A stretch of 64,000 bases of DNA from an uncultured Salinimicrobium sp. (lineage in GTDB: Bacteria > Bacteroidota > Bacteroidia > Flavobacteriales > Flavobacteriaceae). The DNA lies in contig CAMPKA010000013.1 of assembly GCA_946887075.1 (NCBI GenBank), forward strand, positions 13,873 through 77,872, written 5' to 3'. Numbering within the stretch: the first letter of the stretch is position 1; each line of letters begins with the position of its first letter. Under the pieces are notes generated by a model. It was given only the letters and a program-made list of their open reading frames with translations. It was not told where the DNA came from and did no database searches. The position numbers and the translations under genes are program-made. Positions 8,446 through 17,133 of this stretch are shown here, piece by piece.

Positions 8446-9144
8446 TCAACCGATCTTAAGGGCGATCTCTATCATTTCCCGAAATGATTGTTCTCTGTCC
8501 TGGGAAGTCATTTTCTCTCCAGTCACCAGAGAATCTGAAATAGTCAGAAGTGCCAGGGCATTGACCTTGTGTTTCGCAGCGACGGTATAAAGCCCTGCAG
8601 TTTCCATTTCTACGCAGAGAACCCCGAAGTTAGACCACTTCTGATAAGATTCGAATTCATCCGCGTAAAATTCATCACTGGTCAGAACATTGCCTGCCTT
8701 AATGGGAATATCCTTGATTTTCGCGATTTCTATGGCCCGCTGGAAAAGTTCGAAACTCGCAGTGGGGGCAAAATCAGCTCCATCGAATCGAGCCTGATTG
8801 ATTCCGGATGTGGAGGACGCTGCCATGGCCACAACGATATCCCTTATCTTGATGCTTTTCTGATAACTGCCGGCACTGCCGACCCTGATGAGATTGCGCA
8901 CATTGAAATCGTTGATGAGCTCATGGGCGTAGATCGAAATTGAAGGCACGCCCATTCCGGTTCCCTGCACTGAGATTCTCCGGCCTTCGTAGGTTCCGGT
9001 ATACCCGAACATATTCCGGACCTTGTTATAGCATACCGGCCCCTCAAGAAAAGTTTCAGCGATCCATTTCGCTCTCAGGGGATCCCCGGGTAAAAGGACA
9101 GTTTCTGCAATTTCTCCTTTTTTGGCTTCAATATGTATGCTCAT
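8446..9144 (-). CDS. deoD: Purine-nucleoside phosphorylase, DeoD type
   Basis: Phosphorolysis of purine (deoxy)nucleosides to the free base and (deoxy)ribose-1-phosphate in the salvage pathway. The product is 232 aa, the usual size of the hexameric DeoD type. It shows the phosphate-binding LLPGDPLRAKWIA, the signature GTGMGVPSISIYAHEL, EMETAGLY (nucleoside binding) and SDSL with the catalytic Asp. The ATG overlaps the deoC stop by 4 bp (ATGA), giving a coupled deoC-deoD operon for using deoxynucleosides as carbon source. Confidence 0.95.
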   Translation of the reverse strand: MSIHIEAKKGEIAETVLLPGDPLRAKWIAETFLEGPVCYNKVRNMFGYTGTYEGRRISVQGTGMGVPSISIYAHELINDFNVRNLIRVGSAGSYQKSIKIRDIVVAMAASSTSGINQARFDGADFAPTASFELFQRAIEIAKIKDIPIKAGNVLTSDEFYADEFESYQKWSNFGVLCVEMETAGLYTVAAKHKVNALALLTISDSLVTGEKMTSQDREQSFREMIEIALKIG

Positions 9145-9794
9145 TGCCTCAATTCCTTTACAATTGATACTCCGGAGGAAGTTCCGATCCTTTCTACCCC
9201 GGCTTCCAAGTAGGACAGGGCGACATCCAGGCTCCTGATTCCCCCTGAGGCTTTTATCCTGGCTTTCCCATCGACAGCTCGTTTAATGAGGTCGATGTGC
9301 TGCAGATGGGCTCCGGAGGAACCAAATCCGGTCGAGGTCTTGACATAATCAGCCCCGGCTTTTACCGCCAGTTCACTGGCCTGGGTGATTTCCTGGGAAT
9401 TGAGATAACAAGTTTCGATGATCACCTTGAGAACATTCTTTCCGATGGTTTTTTTTACCAGGGAGATCTCCTCCTGGACGGCTGAAAATTCCTTGCTCTT
9501 GAGGAGCCCAAGGTTAAGTACCATGTCAATCTCGTCCGCTCCGTCGGCGATGGCTTGTTCCGCCTCGAACTGTTTTACAACAGGTGCAGAGGCTCCTAAA
9601 GGGAATCCCGCGACCGCACAGACTTTTACGGTTGTACCCAGGATGGTCCTCTTGGCAAGTTTTACAAATCCTCCATGAATGCAAACCGCAAAAAATTCGA
9701 ATTTTCGAGCTTCCTCGCACAGCTGCACGATATCATCGGCAGTCGCCGTGGGGTCAAGTTTGGTATGGTCGATATACTGGTTGATCGTCAACAT
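9141..9794 (-). CDS. deoC: Deoxyribose-phosphate aldolase
   Basis: Cleaves 2-deoxyribose-5-phosphate into acetaldehyde and glyceraldehyde-3-phosphate. The product is 217 aa from the ATG at 9794. The Schiff-base lysine is Lys152 in ADYVKTSTGFG, the second conserved lysine is Lys181 in RIKASGGIR, and Asp90 lies in DEIDMVLN. A longer frame opens at a TTG (9851), but those extra residues resemble no DeoC and the TTG lies inside a -7 promoter element, so the ATG is preferred. Together with the overlapping deoD it converts deoxynucleosides to central metabolites. No deoxyribomutase gene is in the window. Confidence 0.94.
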   Translation of the reverse strand: MLTINQYIDHTKLDPTATADDIVQLCEEARKFEFFAVCIHGGFVKLAKRTILGTTVKVCAVAGFPLGASAPVVKQFEAEQAIADGADEIDMVLNLGLLKSKEFSAVQEEISLVKKTIGKNVLKVIIETCYLNSQEITQASELAVKAGADYVKTSTGFGSSGAHLQHIDLIKRAVDGKARIKASGGIRSLDVALSYLEAGVERIGTSSGVSIVKELRQ

Positions 9795-9848
9795 ATGAAA
9801 AAGGCTTAATTTACCCGCTTTGAGATGGCCGCTATGGCAAATCTCAAA

Positions 9849-9856
9849 CAAATATA
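9849..9856 (-). promoter_or_regulatory. candidate -7 element for deoC-deoD
   Basis: TATATTTG on the minus strand fits TANNTTTG, 54 bp upstream of the chosen deoC ATG. It overlaps the alternative TTG start, which supports the downstream ATG. No clear -33 box. Confidence 0.4.
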
Positions 9857-9914
9857 TCCATTAAGAATTGCTTTTCCAGCCCCGGGGGAGAAATTCCCCT
9901 TTCCATGATGATCT

Positions 9915-11114
9915 CTACAGCACCCCGGTTTCCCGCATACAGTCCCTCATAATTCTGAAGGTCCGCTCGATATCGTTGTCCAGCCCGATCGAAAAACGAA
10001 TTATTCCGTCGGAAAGCCCCATCCGCTGCTTTTCTTCAGGTGGAATTTCAGAGGAAGTGGAAGTGCCTGGAGCGCTGAAAAGCGTTTTATAGAACCCAAG
10101 ACTGACAGCGAGGTAACCCAGATTTTTTTCCTGCATCAGTTCCATAAGCGTATTGGCTTTTTCAAGGCTACCGGTGTCGATGACAAGCATGCCCCCGAAA
10201 CCATATTGCGGATTCATCATGCTTTTATAGAGCTTATGCCCTGGATGATCCTTCAAACCGGGGTATACTGTGGGGAGACCTTCCTCCTGGAATCGCTTGG
10301 CCAGATATAGCGCATTGCTGCTGTGCTGTTTCATCCTGATATGGAGGGTTCGAAGATTCTTCAGTACGGATGCTGCCCTGAGGGAATCCATCGTCGGTCC
10401 CAGCAGCATACTCGCGCCATCATTGACATTTCTGAGCTGGTCGATGAATTCCTGGGTGCCGCAAACTACTCCGGCTACGGTATCACTGGCCCCATTGATG
10501 AATTTGGTGAGGCTGTGTACCACGACATCTGCACCATGTCTTGCGGGTGAAATCGCCAGTGGGGAAAACGTGTTATCCACTACCATGGTAACGTTATGTT
10601 TTTTGGCAATGCGTGACAATCCGGACAGATCAGCGATCTCAAGTAGAGGATTGCTCACCGTTTCGCAGTACAGCACCCGGGTAGCTGGGGTGATGGCAGC
10701 CTCCACTTTTTCCAGGTCTGTGATATCGACAAAAGAAGAGGAAATATGCAGGCGCGGCGCAAAGTTCTTCAGAAAGGCATACGTCCCTCCGTAGATGGTC
10801 CTGCTGGAAACAATGTGGTCTCCGGCCTGGCAGAGCTGAAGAAGAACAGGTGTAATGGCACCCATGCCGCTGGCGGCCACATGGGCTGCCTGGGTTCCCT
10901 CCATAGCTGCCAGGGCCTCCCCGAGATAAAGATTAGAAGGGGAGCTGTGACGGGAGTAAAGATAACAACCTTCAGCATTGCCTTCGAAAGTGTCGAACAT
11001 GGTCTTGGCTGAAAGGAAGGTATAGGTGGAGGAATCGGAAATACTGGGATTTACCCCCCCGAATTCCCCGAAATACTGAAGGTCCTGGATTTGGTTTGCC
11101 GGGTCAAATTTCAT
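9915..11114 (-). CDS. Cys/Met metabolism PLP enzyme (methionine gamma-lyase/cystathionine gamma-lyase type)
   Basis: PLP-dependent enzyme of the Cys/Met metabolism family, 399 aa. The PLP lysine is Lys204 in VVHSLTKFINGASD. Also visible are the phosphate-binding YSRHSSPS region near residue 55, SGMGAITPVLLQL, and VVDNTFSPL with the PLP-stacking Asp180. The closest functional guesses are methionine gamma-lyase or an aromatic-amino-acid-linked Cys/Met lyase. The divergent Lrp/AsnC regulator next door supports an amino-acid catabolic role under that regulator. The exact substrate (methionine, cystathionine or O-acetylhomoserine) is not decidable from motifs alone. Confidence 0.88.
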   Translation of the reverse strand: MKFDPANQIQDLQYFGEFGGVNPSISDSSTYTFLSAKTMFDTFEGNAEGCYLYSRHSSPSNLYLGEALAAMEGTQAAHVAASGMGAITPVLLQLCQAGDHIVSSRTIYGGTYAFLKNFAPRLHISSSFVDITDLEKVEAAITPATRVLYCETVSNPLLEIADLSGLSRIAKKHNVTMVVDNTFSPLAISPARHGADVVVHSLTKFINGASDTVAGVVCGTQEFIDQLRNVNDGASMLLGPTMDSLRAASVLKNLRTLHIRMKQHSSNALYLAKRFQEEGLPTVYPGLKDHPGHKLYKSMMNPQYGFGGMLVIDTGSLEKANTLMELMQEKNLGYLAVSLGFYKTLFSAPGTSTSSEIPPEEKQRMGLSDGIIRFSIGLDNDIERTFRIMRDCMRETGVL

Positions 11115-11271
11115 CGGTGTCTGATTAGATTACATACCAAAAGAAAGAAAAGTTAGAATATAAATCAACGAAAAATAGGTTACGCCGAAAAAAAGCAGCC
11201 AGAATGCGTAATGATCAGAAAAAAAGTCTAAAGAGTCATATGAAATTTCTAATTTGCCGAAAAAGGAACAG

Positions 11272-11736
11272 ATGAAACTCGATAAGACTGACGGATTACT
11301 GCTCACCTTGCTGCAGGAAAATTCAAAAAGGACCAATAAGGAACTTGCCCATGCCCTCGGGCTTTCAGTTACAGCGGTATATGAACGGGTGCGCAAGCTG
11401 GAGAAGGAGGGAATCATTTCAGGTTATGTTGCCCTTGTGGATCCAGGCAGAATCGGCCGGGCCTTTACCGCTTTTTGTCAGATCAGGCTCGTGCAACACA
11501 CCAAAAGCAATGTGGTGAAGTTTGAGAGAGAAGTCAGGAACCTGCCGGAGGTACTGGAGGTTTTCCACGTGAGCGGGGAATATGATTACATTCTAAAGGT
11601 GCTTGTTCAGGACATGCAGGCATACCGGGAATTCATCCTCAACAAACTCACTGCTCTTGACCACATCGGAAATACCCAAAGTACCTTTGTGATCAGCCCG
11701 GTCAAAACTACCACTGCGATAGAATTGAAGCTATGA
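11272..11736 (+). CDS. Lrp/AsnC family transcriptional regulator
   Basis: A 154-aa regulator with an N-terminal helix-turn-helix (about 20-45, NKELAHALGLSVTAVYERVRK) and a C-terminal RAM ligand/oligomerisation domain (VSGEYDYILKVLVQDM). The ATG at 11272 gives the usual MKLDKTD start; a TTG six codons upstream is less likely. It is divergent from the PLP lyase at 9915-11114, with 157 bp between them, the classic arrangement for local control by an amino acid. The effector is unknown. Confidence 0.92.
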   Translation: MKLDKTDGLLLTLLQENSKRTNKELAHALGLSVTAVYERVRKLEKEGIISGYVALVDPGRIGRAFTAFCQIRLVQHTKSNVVKFEREVRNLPEVLEVFHVSGEYDYILKVLVQDMQAYREFILNKLTALDHIGNTQSTFVISPVKTTTAIELKL

Positions 11737-11764
11737 GACCCTTCAATGGAGACGCCATTCCGGA

Positions 11765-11795
11765 TTGGTAAGTACCAATTATAGTCGTACTTTTG
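11765..11795 (+). promoter_or_regulatory. promoter of lpd (-33/-7, Bacteroidota type)
   Basis: TTG at 11765-11767 and TACTTTTG at 11788-11795 are separated by 20 bp, matching the Bacteroidota sigma consensus TTG-N19-21-TANNTTTG. Transcription would start near 11802, about 22 nt before the lpd ATG. This is the best full promoter match I found in the window. Confidence 0.65.
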
Positions 11796-11823
11796 TGACC
11801 CAGAGAACCTTTAAAACCCACTT

Positions 11824-13227
11824 ATGAGCAAATATGATGTTGCCGTTATAGGTTCCGGACCTGGGGGATATGTGGCGGCCATTCGCTGCGCCCAGCTCGG
11901 AATGAAGACAGCCCTGATAGAAAAATATCCAAGCCTTGGAGGTACCTGCCTCAATGTCGGCTGTATCCCCAGCAAAGCCTTGCTCGATTCTTCCCATCAT
12001 TATTACGATGCGATCCAGCATTTTGAAGATCATGGAATCGAAGTTCCGGGGGAGATTAAGGTGAACCTGGAAAAAATGATCTCCAGAAAACGTGCTGTTG
12101 TCGATCAGACAGTGGAAGGGATCCGTTTCCTGATGAAGAAGAATAAGATCGATGTTCTTCAGGGAGTCGGTTCTTTTAAGGATGCCACCCATATCACGAT
12201 AGAAGATGATCAGGGTGAGAATCAGGTGATTGAGGCCAAAAACACCATTATTGCTACAGGTTCTAAACCAGCGAGCCTTCCATTTATCAAACTGGATAAA
12301 GAGCGCATCATCACCTCTACGGAGGCGCTGGAACTGAAGGAAATTCCTAAACATCTTGTGATAATCGGAGGGGGGGTCATCGGACTTGAGCTGGGCCAGG
12401 TGTATCTGCGTCTTGGATCTGAGGTCTCGGTGATAGAATATATGGACCGTATTATTCCCACGATGGACAGCGCACTTGCCAAGGAGTTAAAGAAGGTACT
12501 TAAAAAGCAGGGAATGCAGTTCCATACTTCCCATAAGGTCCAGGCAGTGGAACGGAAGGGGGATGAGGTGGTAATAGAAGCTGAAAGCGACAAGGGCAAG
12601 AAGGTGGAATTTAAAGGAGACTATTGTCTGGTGGCAGTTGGAAGAAAACCATTCACTGAGGGCCTCAATGCTGAGGCCGCAGGAGTCAAGATAAATGACC
12701 GGGGACAGATAGAAGTTGATGAGAACCTGCGAAGTTCAGTAGCGAATATTTATGCCATAGGGGATGTCATCAACGGGCCTATGTTGGCCCACAAAGCTTC
12801 CGAGGAAGGAACCTTGGTTGCCGAAGTGATTGCGGGACAGAAGCCTCATATTAACTATAATCTTATCCCGGGAGTGGTATATACATGGCCGGAAGTTGCA
12901 GCAGTGGGTAAAACAGAAGAGGAACTCAAGGAGGCCGGGATTGACTACAAAGAGGGAAAATTCCCTATGAGGGCTTTAGGTCGTTCCCGTGCAAGTGGGG
13001 ATACCGATGGAATGGTCAAAATCCTTTCCGATAAGAAAACAGGAGAAGTAATGGGCATCCATATGATCGGTGCCCGTGTGGCCGATCTTATCGCAGAAGC
13101 CGTCACGGCAATGGAATTTCGGGCATCGGCTGAAGATATTTCCAGGATGAGCCATGCGCATCCAACCTATGCCGAGGCAGTTAAGGAAGCCGCCCTGGCG
13201 GTAGATGACCGGCCGATCCACATCTAA
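11824..13227 (+). CDS. lpdA: Dihydrolipoyl dehydrogenase (E3)
   Basis: Flavoprotein that reoxidises dihydrolipoamide in the pyruvate, 2-oxoglutarate or branched-chain dehydrogenase complexes and the glycine cleavage system. The product is 467 aa. FAD binding is GSGPGGY (11-17), the redox-active disulfide is GGTCLNVGCIP (Cys42, Cys47), NAD binding is IIGGGVIGLELG, and the C-terminal His-Glu dyad is in SHAHPTYAEAVKEA. It is monocistronic with its own promoter. No E1/E2 genes are adjacent, so it probably serves several complexes. Confidence 0.96.
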   Translation: MSKYDVAVIGSGPGGYVAAIRCAQLGMKTALIEKYPSLGGTCLNVGCIPSKALLDSSHHYYDAIQHFEDHGIEVPGEIKVNLEKMISRKRAVVDQTVEGIRFLMKKNKIDVLQGVGSFKDATHITIEDDQGENQVIEAKNTIIATGSKPASLPFIKLDKERIITSTEALELKEIPKHLVIIGGGVIGLELGQVYLRLGSEVSVIEYMDRIIPTMDSALAKELKKVLKKQGMQFHTSHKVQAVERKGDEVVIEAESDKGKKVEFKGDYCLVAVGRKPFTEGLNAEAAGVKINDRGQIEVDENLRSSVANIYAIGDVINGPMLAHKASEEGTLVAEVIAGQKPHINYNLIPGVVYTWPEVAAVGKTEEELKEAGIDYKEGKFPMRALGRSRASGDTDGMVKILSDKKTGEVMGIHMIGARVADLIAEAVTAMEFRASAEDISRMSHAHPTYAEAVKEAALAVDDRPIHI

Positions 13228-13239
13228 AGGTAGAAAGTG

Positions 13240-13279
13240 AGAAGTCACCGAAGGAAAATATGTTCCGATGGTGGCTTCT
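13240..13279 (+). terminator. possible imperfect hairpin after lpd
   Basis: AGAAGTCACC (13240-13249) pairs with GGTGGCTTCT (13270-13279) in 9 of 10 positions with a 20-base loop. Only a short T stretch follows, so it may be a weak lpd terminator. Confidence 0.3.
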
Positions 13280-13327
13280 GTCTTTACCCGAAATTATTCA
13301 GGTAACATCAGGACTGATTCGTGGGGA

Positions 13328-13612
13328 TCAGTCGTCACTGATGAATTTAAAGAAACGGCTTTCCCCGCCGTCCTTAGTCTTCTCCTGGTAGAGGAACTGC
13401 AGATCGTTATTGTCAAAGATCTCGAAGAATTCATCCCAGGAAATATTCTTAAGGTTATCCTCAGCATATCCGGGAAAGTTGATCCTGAGCAGTCCACCGC
13501 CCTTCCCGTTGTCGGCAGTACTCTTTACCACCGCGGGTTTTCCATCTCTGGCCTCTGCCCATTGCTGAATTTTTTTATGGTCTTTTGTCGTTTTGGAATC
13601 TGATGTAGCCAT
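13328..13612 (-). CDS. Small conserved Bacteroidota protein (often mislabelled 1,4-alpha-glucan branching enzyme)
   Basis: A 94-aa soluble protein with no signal peptide. It belongs to a short family widespread in Bacteroidota, recognisable by IQQWAEARDGKPAVVKST, LLRINFPGY and ISWDEFFEIFDNNDLQFLY. Database entries often call it a branching enzyme, but it is far too short and has no GH13 or GH57 catalytic residues, so that label is unsupported. Its function is unknown. It is convergent to lpd and monocistronic. A 7-bp inverted repeat (13312-13333) lies at its stop codon. Confidence 0.85.
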   Translation of the reverse strand: MATSDSKTTKDHKKIQQWAEARDGKPAVVKSTADNGKGGGLLRINFPGYAEDNLKNISWDEFFEIFDNNDLQFLYQEKTKDGGESRFFKFISDD

Positions 13613-13715
13613 TTTTTTCTGTTTTAAGTATTTCTTCCCCCTAATTTGCAGGATTTGTCAAAAAACCAGAAAGGGTTTAACAGGAAAAAAAGCTTATTGT
13701 TAAGCCTGTGTGAAT

Positions 13716-15080
13716 TCAGCCCCTGCGTTTGAAAATACGAAGTTTCCAGTAGCCCTGTTTATAATATATGAAGGCAACAAGGGCCGCAATGGCATTCGAG
13801 ACGGGGAAAGACCACCAGATACCGTCATAGCCCAGCTCGGTTCGGTGGGAGAGCAGAAAGGCCAGTGGAAATCGCAGGATCCAAAGGTTCAGGATGGAGA
13901 TCAGCATAGAGGCCTTGGTAAATCCGGCACCGTTGAAGACCCCGTTGAGCACCTGCTGGACTCCCAGCAGTCCGAAACTCGGTGCCATGACCCGGATAAA
14001 GTAGGAAGCATCCTGGATAACCTCAGGATCTTCAGGGATGAAGAAAGCCGTGAGGGGTTCGGCGAAATAGAACATGATGAACCCCATTCCTGTAAGTCCG
14101 AAGAACCCAATCTTATTGCTAAGATCCGCCACCTTTTCCGCCCGCTTTATCTTGATGGCCCCGATATTCTGCCCCACCAGAGAGGTGGTGGCAATGGCAA
14201 GTCCCAGGGCCGGAATTACGATGAAGCTCAGGATTCTGGCTCCGATACCGTACGCAGCGACCACTTCACTTCCGAATCCGGTTACGAGGACAACCATCAT
14301 GGTCATCCCGAGGGCTCTTGTCGATTGTTCTATACTGGCGGGAACTCCGAGTTTGATAATCCTTCTCAGGGTGGAAAGATGAGGCCGCATCTGGCGAATA
14401 CTGATTTTGATCCCACTCCTGCCCAGGTAAAGTATGAAGATCCCTATGAAGGCGGATAATCCCTGGGTTACCACACTGGCAACCGCGGCACCTGCTACTC
14501 CGAAGCCCGGAACGGGACCATAGCCGTAGATAAAAAGGGGATCAAGAATAAGGTTCAGAAAGACCGTGAAAAGCACGATGTATACAGGGAGCATCACATT
14601 TCCGATCCCCCGCATCAGGGACTGGAAGGCGAAAAACATGAAGAGGAATACAAAACCTATCGAGGAAACCTCAAAATAGCTCACGGCATCTTCGAGGATC
14701 TCTGGTCCTGTTCCTATTAGACGCATCAGGGGTTCTGCCGCATAGTAACTCATTACAGAGAGCAGAACAGAAATGATAAAGATGAGGGATATGGTTTGGG
14801 ACGAATTAAAATTCACCTTTTCCTGGTCCCCTGCGCCCATAAATTGAGCGACTATCACGGTTCCTGCGAGGGTCAGGCCGGAGCCAAGGGAGAGCACCAG
14901 GAATAAAAGGGGAAAACTGATACTTACAGCTGCCACCGCATTCGCTCCTAACCGACCCAGCCAGAAGGTATCGATCAGCTGGTACGCCGTCTGAAGAATG
15001 TTGGCTAGAATGATAGGTACGGCAAGGCTGAAGAGGGAATTTAGTATTCTGCCCTCCGTGTATTTGTTCCCCTTTCTCAT
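13716..15080 (-). CDS. MATE family efflux transporter
   Basis: Multidrug and toxic-compound extrusion antiporter (Na+ or H+ coupled), 454 aa with about twelve TM helices in two homologous halves. SLAVPIILANILQTAYQLID at the N-terminus and the second-half repeat near LGVPASIEQSTRALGMT are typical. The ATG at 15080 is preferred over a TTG three codons upstream, which falls inside a -7 promoter element. It is a single gene and the substrate is unknown. Confidence 0.92.
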   Translation of the reverse strand: MRKGNKYTEGRILNSLFSLAVPIILANILQTAYQLIDTFWLGRLGANAVAAVSISFPLLFLVLSLGSGLTLAGTVIVAQFMGAGDQEKVNFNSSQTISLIFIISVLLSVMSYYAAEPLMRLIGTGPEILEDAVSYFEVSSIGFVFLFMFFAFQSLMRGIGNVMLPVYIVLFTVFLNLILDPLFIYGYGPVPGFGVAGAAVASVVTQGLSAFIGIFILYLGRSGIKISIRQMRPHLSTLRRIIKLGVPASIEQSTRALGMTMMVVLVTGFGSEVVAAYGIGARILSFIVIPALGLAIATTSLVGQNIGAIKIKRAEKVADLSNKIGFFGLTGMGFIMFYFAEPLTAFFIPEDPEVIQDASYFIRVMAPSFGLLGVQQVLNGVFNGAGFTKASMLISILNLWILRFPLAFLLSHRTELGYDGIWWSFPVSNAIAALVAFIYYKQGYWKLRIFKRRG

Positions 15081-15086
15081 CGGGTA

Positions 15087-15094
15087 CAAAAATA
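15087..15094 (-). promoter_or_regulatory. candidate -7 element for the MATE gene
   Basis: TATTTTTG on the minus strand fits TANNTTTG and ends only 6 bp before the ATG at 15080. The transcript may therefore begin at or next to the start codon. Confidence 0.4.
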
Positions 15095-15226
15095 GCGTCC
15101 CTGTAGCTGAAACCTCTTAAAAAATTAATAATTCAACTTGTTGATAGGGGAGGCCCGATCCGAAATCCTGCACCGGATCGAATAGGGGTGGATCAGGTGC
15201 AGGAATTTATCCGATCGACCTTCGGC

Positions 15227-15559
15227 TCATTTCCCGAGAAGCAGGAGTTCGTTGCACACGACCTCGGTGACGTACTTTCGGTCGCCTTCCTTGTTCTCAT
15301 AACTTCGGTTGACCAGCTTGCCCTCAATTCCGATCTGCTTGCCTTTCTGGACGAAGTTCTCGATGAAATCTGCGGTGCTACCCCAGGCCACCACATTGTG
15401 CCATTGGGTTTCGGTGATTTTCTCGCCTTGGGCGTTCTTGTAGATCTCATCGGTGGCGATGGAGAACTTGGCCAGCTTTCTGCCGGATTCGAGGGTCAGG
15501 ATTTCAGGAGCGCTTCCCACGTTCCCGATCAGTTGTACTCGGTTTCTTAAAGCATTCAT
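15227..15559 (-). CDS. ssb: Short single-stranded DNA-binding protein
   Basis: A 110-aa OB-fold SSB starting MNALRNRVQLIGNVG and including the core WHNVVAWGSTADF and the strand GIEGKLVNRSYENKEGDRKY. It lacks the long glycine-rich linker and acidic C-terminal tip that recruit repair proteins in standard SSB. It is therefore a short paralogue of the kind common in Bacteroidota, probably beside a full-length SSB elsewhere. A 13-residue N-terminal extension from an upstream ATG (15598) is possible but atypical. A TAGGTTTG -7 element lies at 15609-15616. Confidence 0.9.
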   Translation of the reverse strand: MNALRNRVQLIGNVGSAPEILTLESGRKLAKFSIATDEIYKNAQGEKITETQWHNVVAWGSTADFIENFVQKGKQIGIEGKLVNRSYENKEGDRKYVTEVVCNELLLLGK

Positions 15560-15908
15560 GATAATAGGTATTAGATCAGTTGAAAATCGTTTGTTCATTC
15601 CAACAGCACAAACCTATTATGCTTTAGGAGGTCTACTCGGGAGATAAAGATTTGTTTTCGTTTATATCTGATTACAATCGTTTGTACACGGTTTTTCCCC
15701 TTTTCTGAAGTTGCCCGCTTTCATTTTTCTGTAGCCTTCCCCGTACGTCATTGGCAGCTTTTGCGGCTTTTATCGACGAAAGCATATTTCACACCGTTTT
15801 AACAGTCCGATCTATTGGGAATCAGCCGATTATTATCTAATTTAAGGGAAAATATAGATGCGGAAGCATCAATAACAGGAGCGGAACTCTAAACCCTATA
15901 TAAATCAC
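15560..15908. other. 349-bp non-coding interval between ssb and a small membrane ORF
   Basis: Holds a -7-like TAGGTTTG for ssb on the minus strand (15609-15616) and a tiny hairpin GATGC-GGAA-GCATC with a GNRA-type loop near 15855-15870. I see no convincing ORF, tRNA or terminator. Confidence 0.5.
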
Positions 15909-16052
15909 ATGAAAGCTTTAACTAACATATGGAACAACTATACTCTTGAATTTTCCACTGCACAAAAAGTTGTTATCGGGATCATTCTCGGAATCATTTT
16001 TTTAACTGCCCTCATGGCATTTATTCTTGTCATTCTGGAACTGGTCAAGTAG
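15909..16052 (+). CDS. putative 47-aa single-pass membrane protein
   Basis: An ATG-initiated ORF of 47 codons. A polar, aromatic N-terminus (MKALTNIWNNYTLEF) is followed by one strong hydrophobic helix (about residues 20-44, VVIGIILGIIFLTALMAFIL) and a short EL-VK tail. The composition looks designed for a membrane rather than random. It has no recognised family and no clear ribosome-binding site. It lies alone in about 700 bp of otherwise gene-poor DNA between ssb and the SDR gene. It could be a small membrane regulator or a toxin-like peptide; neither is shown. Confidence 0.5.
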   Translation: MKALTNIWNNYTLEFSTAQKVVIGIILGIIFLTALMAFILVILELVK

Positions 16053-16236
16053 TACTTGTTAACCTAATCTTAAAAATAATGGACACCCTGCATAGCGGGG
16101 AAGTCCCTTTTTGTCCTTCCACTTTTCTTCTTAACCGAACCCCGGATTCCTTCACATTTCCGTTACTGCCAACGGATTGAACCAGGCCTCGTAAAGTTTT
16201 GTTAATCGGAATGCACGACAAGTCATGCTTCTCTTT

Positions 16237-16260
16237 TTTTCCAGTAAATTAACTGGAAAA
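16237..16260. repeat. perfect 9-bp inverted repeat just before the SDR start codon
   Basis: TTTTCCAGT (16237-16245) and ACTGGAAAA (16252-16260) are separated by 6 bases and end 6 bp before the ATG at 16267. It could be an operator or an RNA hairpin covering the initiation region. The T-run lies before the repeat rather than after it, so it is not a plus-strand terminator. Confidence 0.6.
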
Positions 16261-16266
16261 TTGCAT

Positions 16267-17133
16267 ATGAAAGATAAAATCCTTGTTGCTGGCGCTTCCG
16301 GTGCGCTCGGTCTGGAGACCGTAAAGCTTCTTAGAGAAAAGCAGTATCCCTGTCGCGCCCTGGTGTTTTCTTCGGACGGTGCAGACAAAACCGCACCCTA
16401 TACTGATGATATCTGGCAGGCCGATGCCAGTGAGGACGAATGGAAGATCAAAGGAATTACGGAAGGGGTGTCCATTGTGGTTTCTGCCCTTGGCAAAAGT
16501 GTCAGTCTTTTCAATAACAAGGGAAATTCCTTTATCGAAAATGATTTTTACGCGAATAATAACATCCTTGAGGATGCCTTACTCAACGGAGTGAAACGAT
16601 TTGTATATGTTTCGATAAAGGGTGCAGACGAAGCAGAGGAATTCGAGGTTGCCAAAGCCCATCGCATGTTTGAAAGAGCACTCGAGGCTTCCGGCCTGGA
16701 TTACACTATAATACGACCGGTTGGATTCTTTTCCGGTCTTCATGATTTGGCCATTATGGCCAAGAGGAAGGTCATTCCGATTGTTGGAGATGGTCATTTT
16801 CGGACCAACAGCATCCATCAAAAGGACCTGGCAGAGGTCGTGCTAAAGTATTTGCTCAAAGGACCAAAAATCATTGAGGTCGGGGGACCGCTTGTTCACA
16901 CCCGGCTGGAAATGGCTGAGATGGTGCAACGCAGGATTGGCGGAAAAATCATCAAGGTTCCTGAGAAAATGGCTGACTGGGGAATGTTTTTACCGGAAAT
17001 GGTCAGTGAGGATTTGTCCGACAAACTGAAGTACTTCAAATTCGTAACCTCGAGGGACATGATCGGCGAAAAACACGGAAATATGACCTTTGAAGAATAT
17101 TTATCCACCCTTGACCTTAAAGATTTGCCCTGA
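16267..17133 (+). CDS. NAD(P)-binding SDR/NmrA-like protein
   Basis: A 288-aa atypical short-chain dehydrogenase/NmrA-like protein. The Rossmann glycine motif is VAGASGALG at residues 6-14. FVYVSIKGAD and LDYTIIRPVGFFSG follow, but the classical YxxxK catalytic pair is not evident, as in many NmrA-like sensors. The ATG at 16267 gives the expected MKDKILVAG start; a TTG/ATG region 14 codons upstream is unlikely. Its stop overlaps the next start (TGATG), so it is coupled with the flavoprotein oxidoreductase downstream. The substrate is unknown. Confidence 0.88.
   Translation: MKDKILVAGASGALGLETVKLLREKQYPCRALVFSSDGADKTAPYTDDIWQADASEDEWKIKGITEGVSIVVSALGKSVSLFNNKGNSFIENDFYANNNILEDALLNGVKRFVYVSIKGADEAEEFEVAKAHRMFERALEASGLDYTIIRPVGFFSGLHDLAIMAKRKVIPIVGDGHFRTNSIHQKDLAEVVLKYLLKGPKIIEVGGPLVHTRLEMAEMVQRRIGGKIIKVPEKMADWGMFLPEMVSEDLSDKLKYFKFVTSRDMIGEKHGNMTFEEYLSTLDLKDLP

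Noticed and set aside
9794..9851. 19-residue N-terminal extension of deoC from a TTG
   Set aside because: The extension is unlike DeoC, and its start overlaps a TATATTTG promoter element.
13312..13333. 7-bp inverted repeat GACTGAT/ATCAGTC at the stop of the small gene
   Set aside because: No T-run follows on the minus strand, so a terminator call is not supported.
13328..13612. Annotation as 1,4-alpha-glucan branching enzyme
   Set aside because: At 94 aa the protein lacks any GH13 or GH57 catalytic part; the name appears to be a propagated database error.
15560..15598. 13-residue N-terminal extension of ssb from ATG 15598
   Set aside because: MNALRNRVQLIGNVG is the family-typical start; the extension has no SSB-like sequence.
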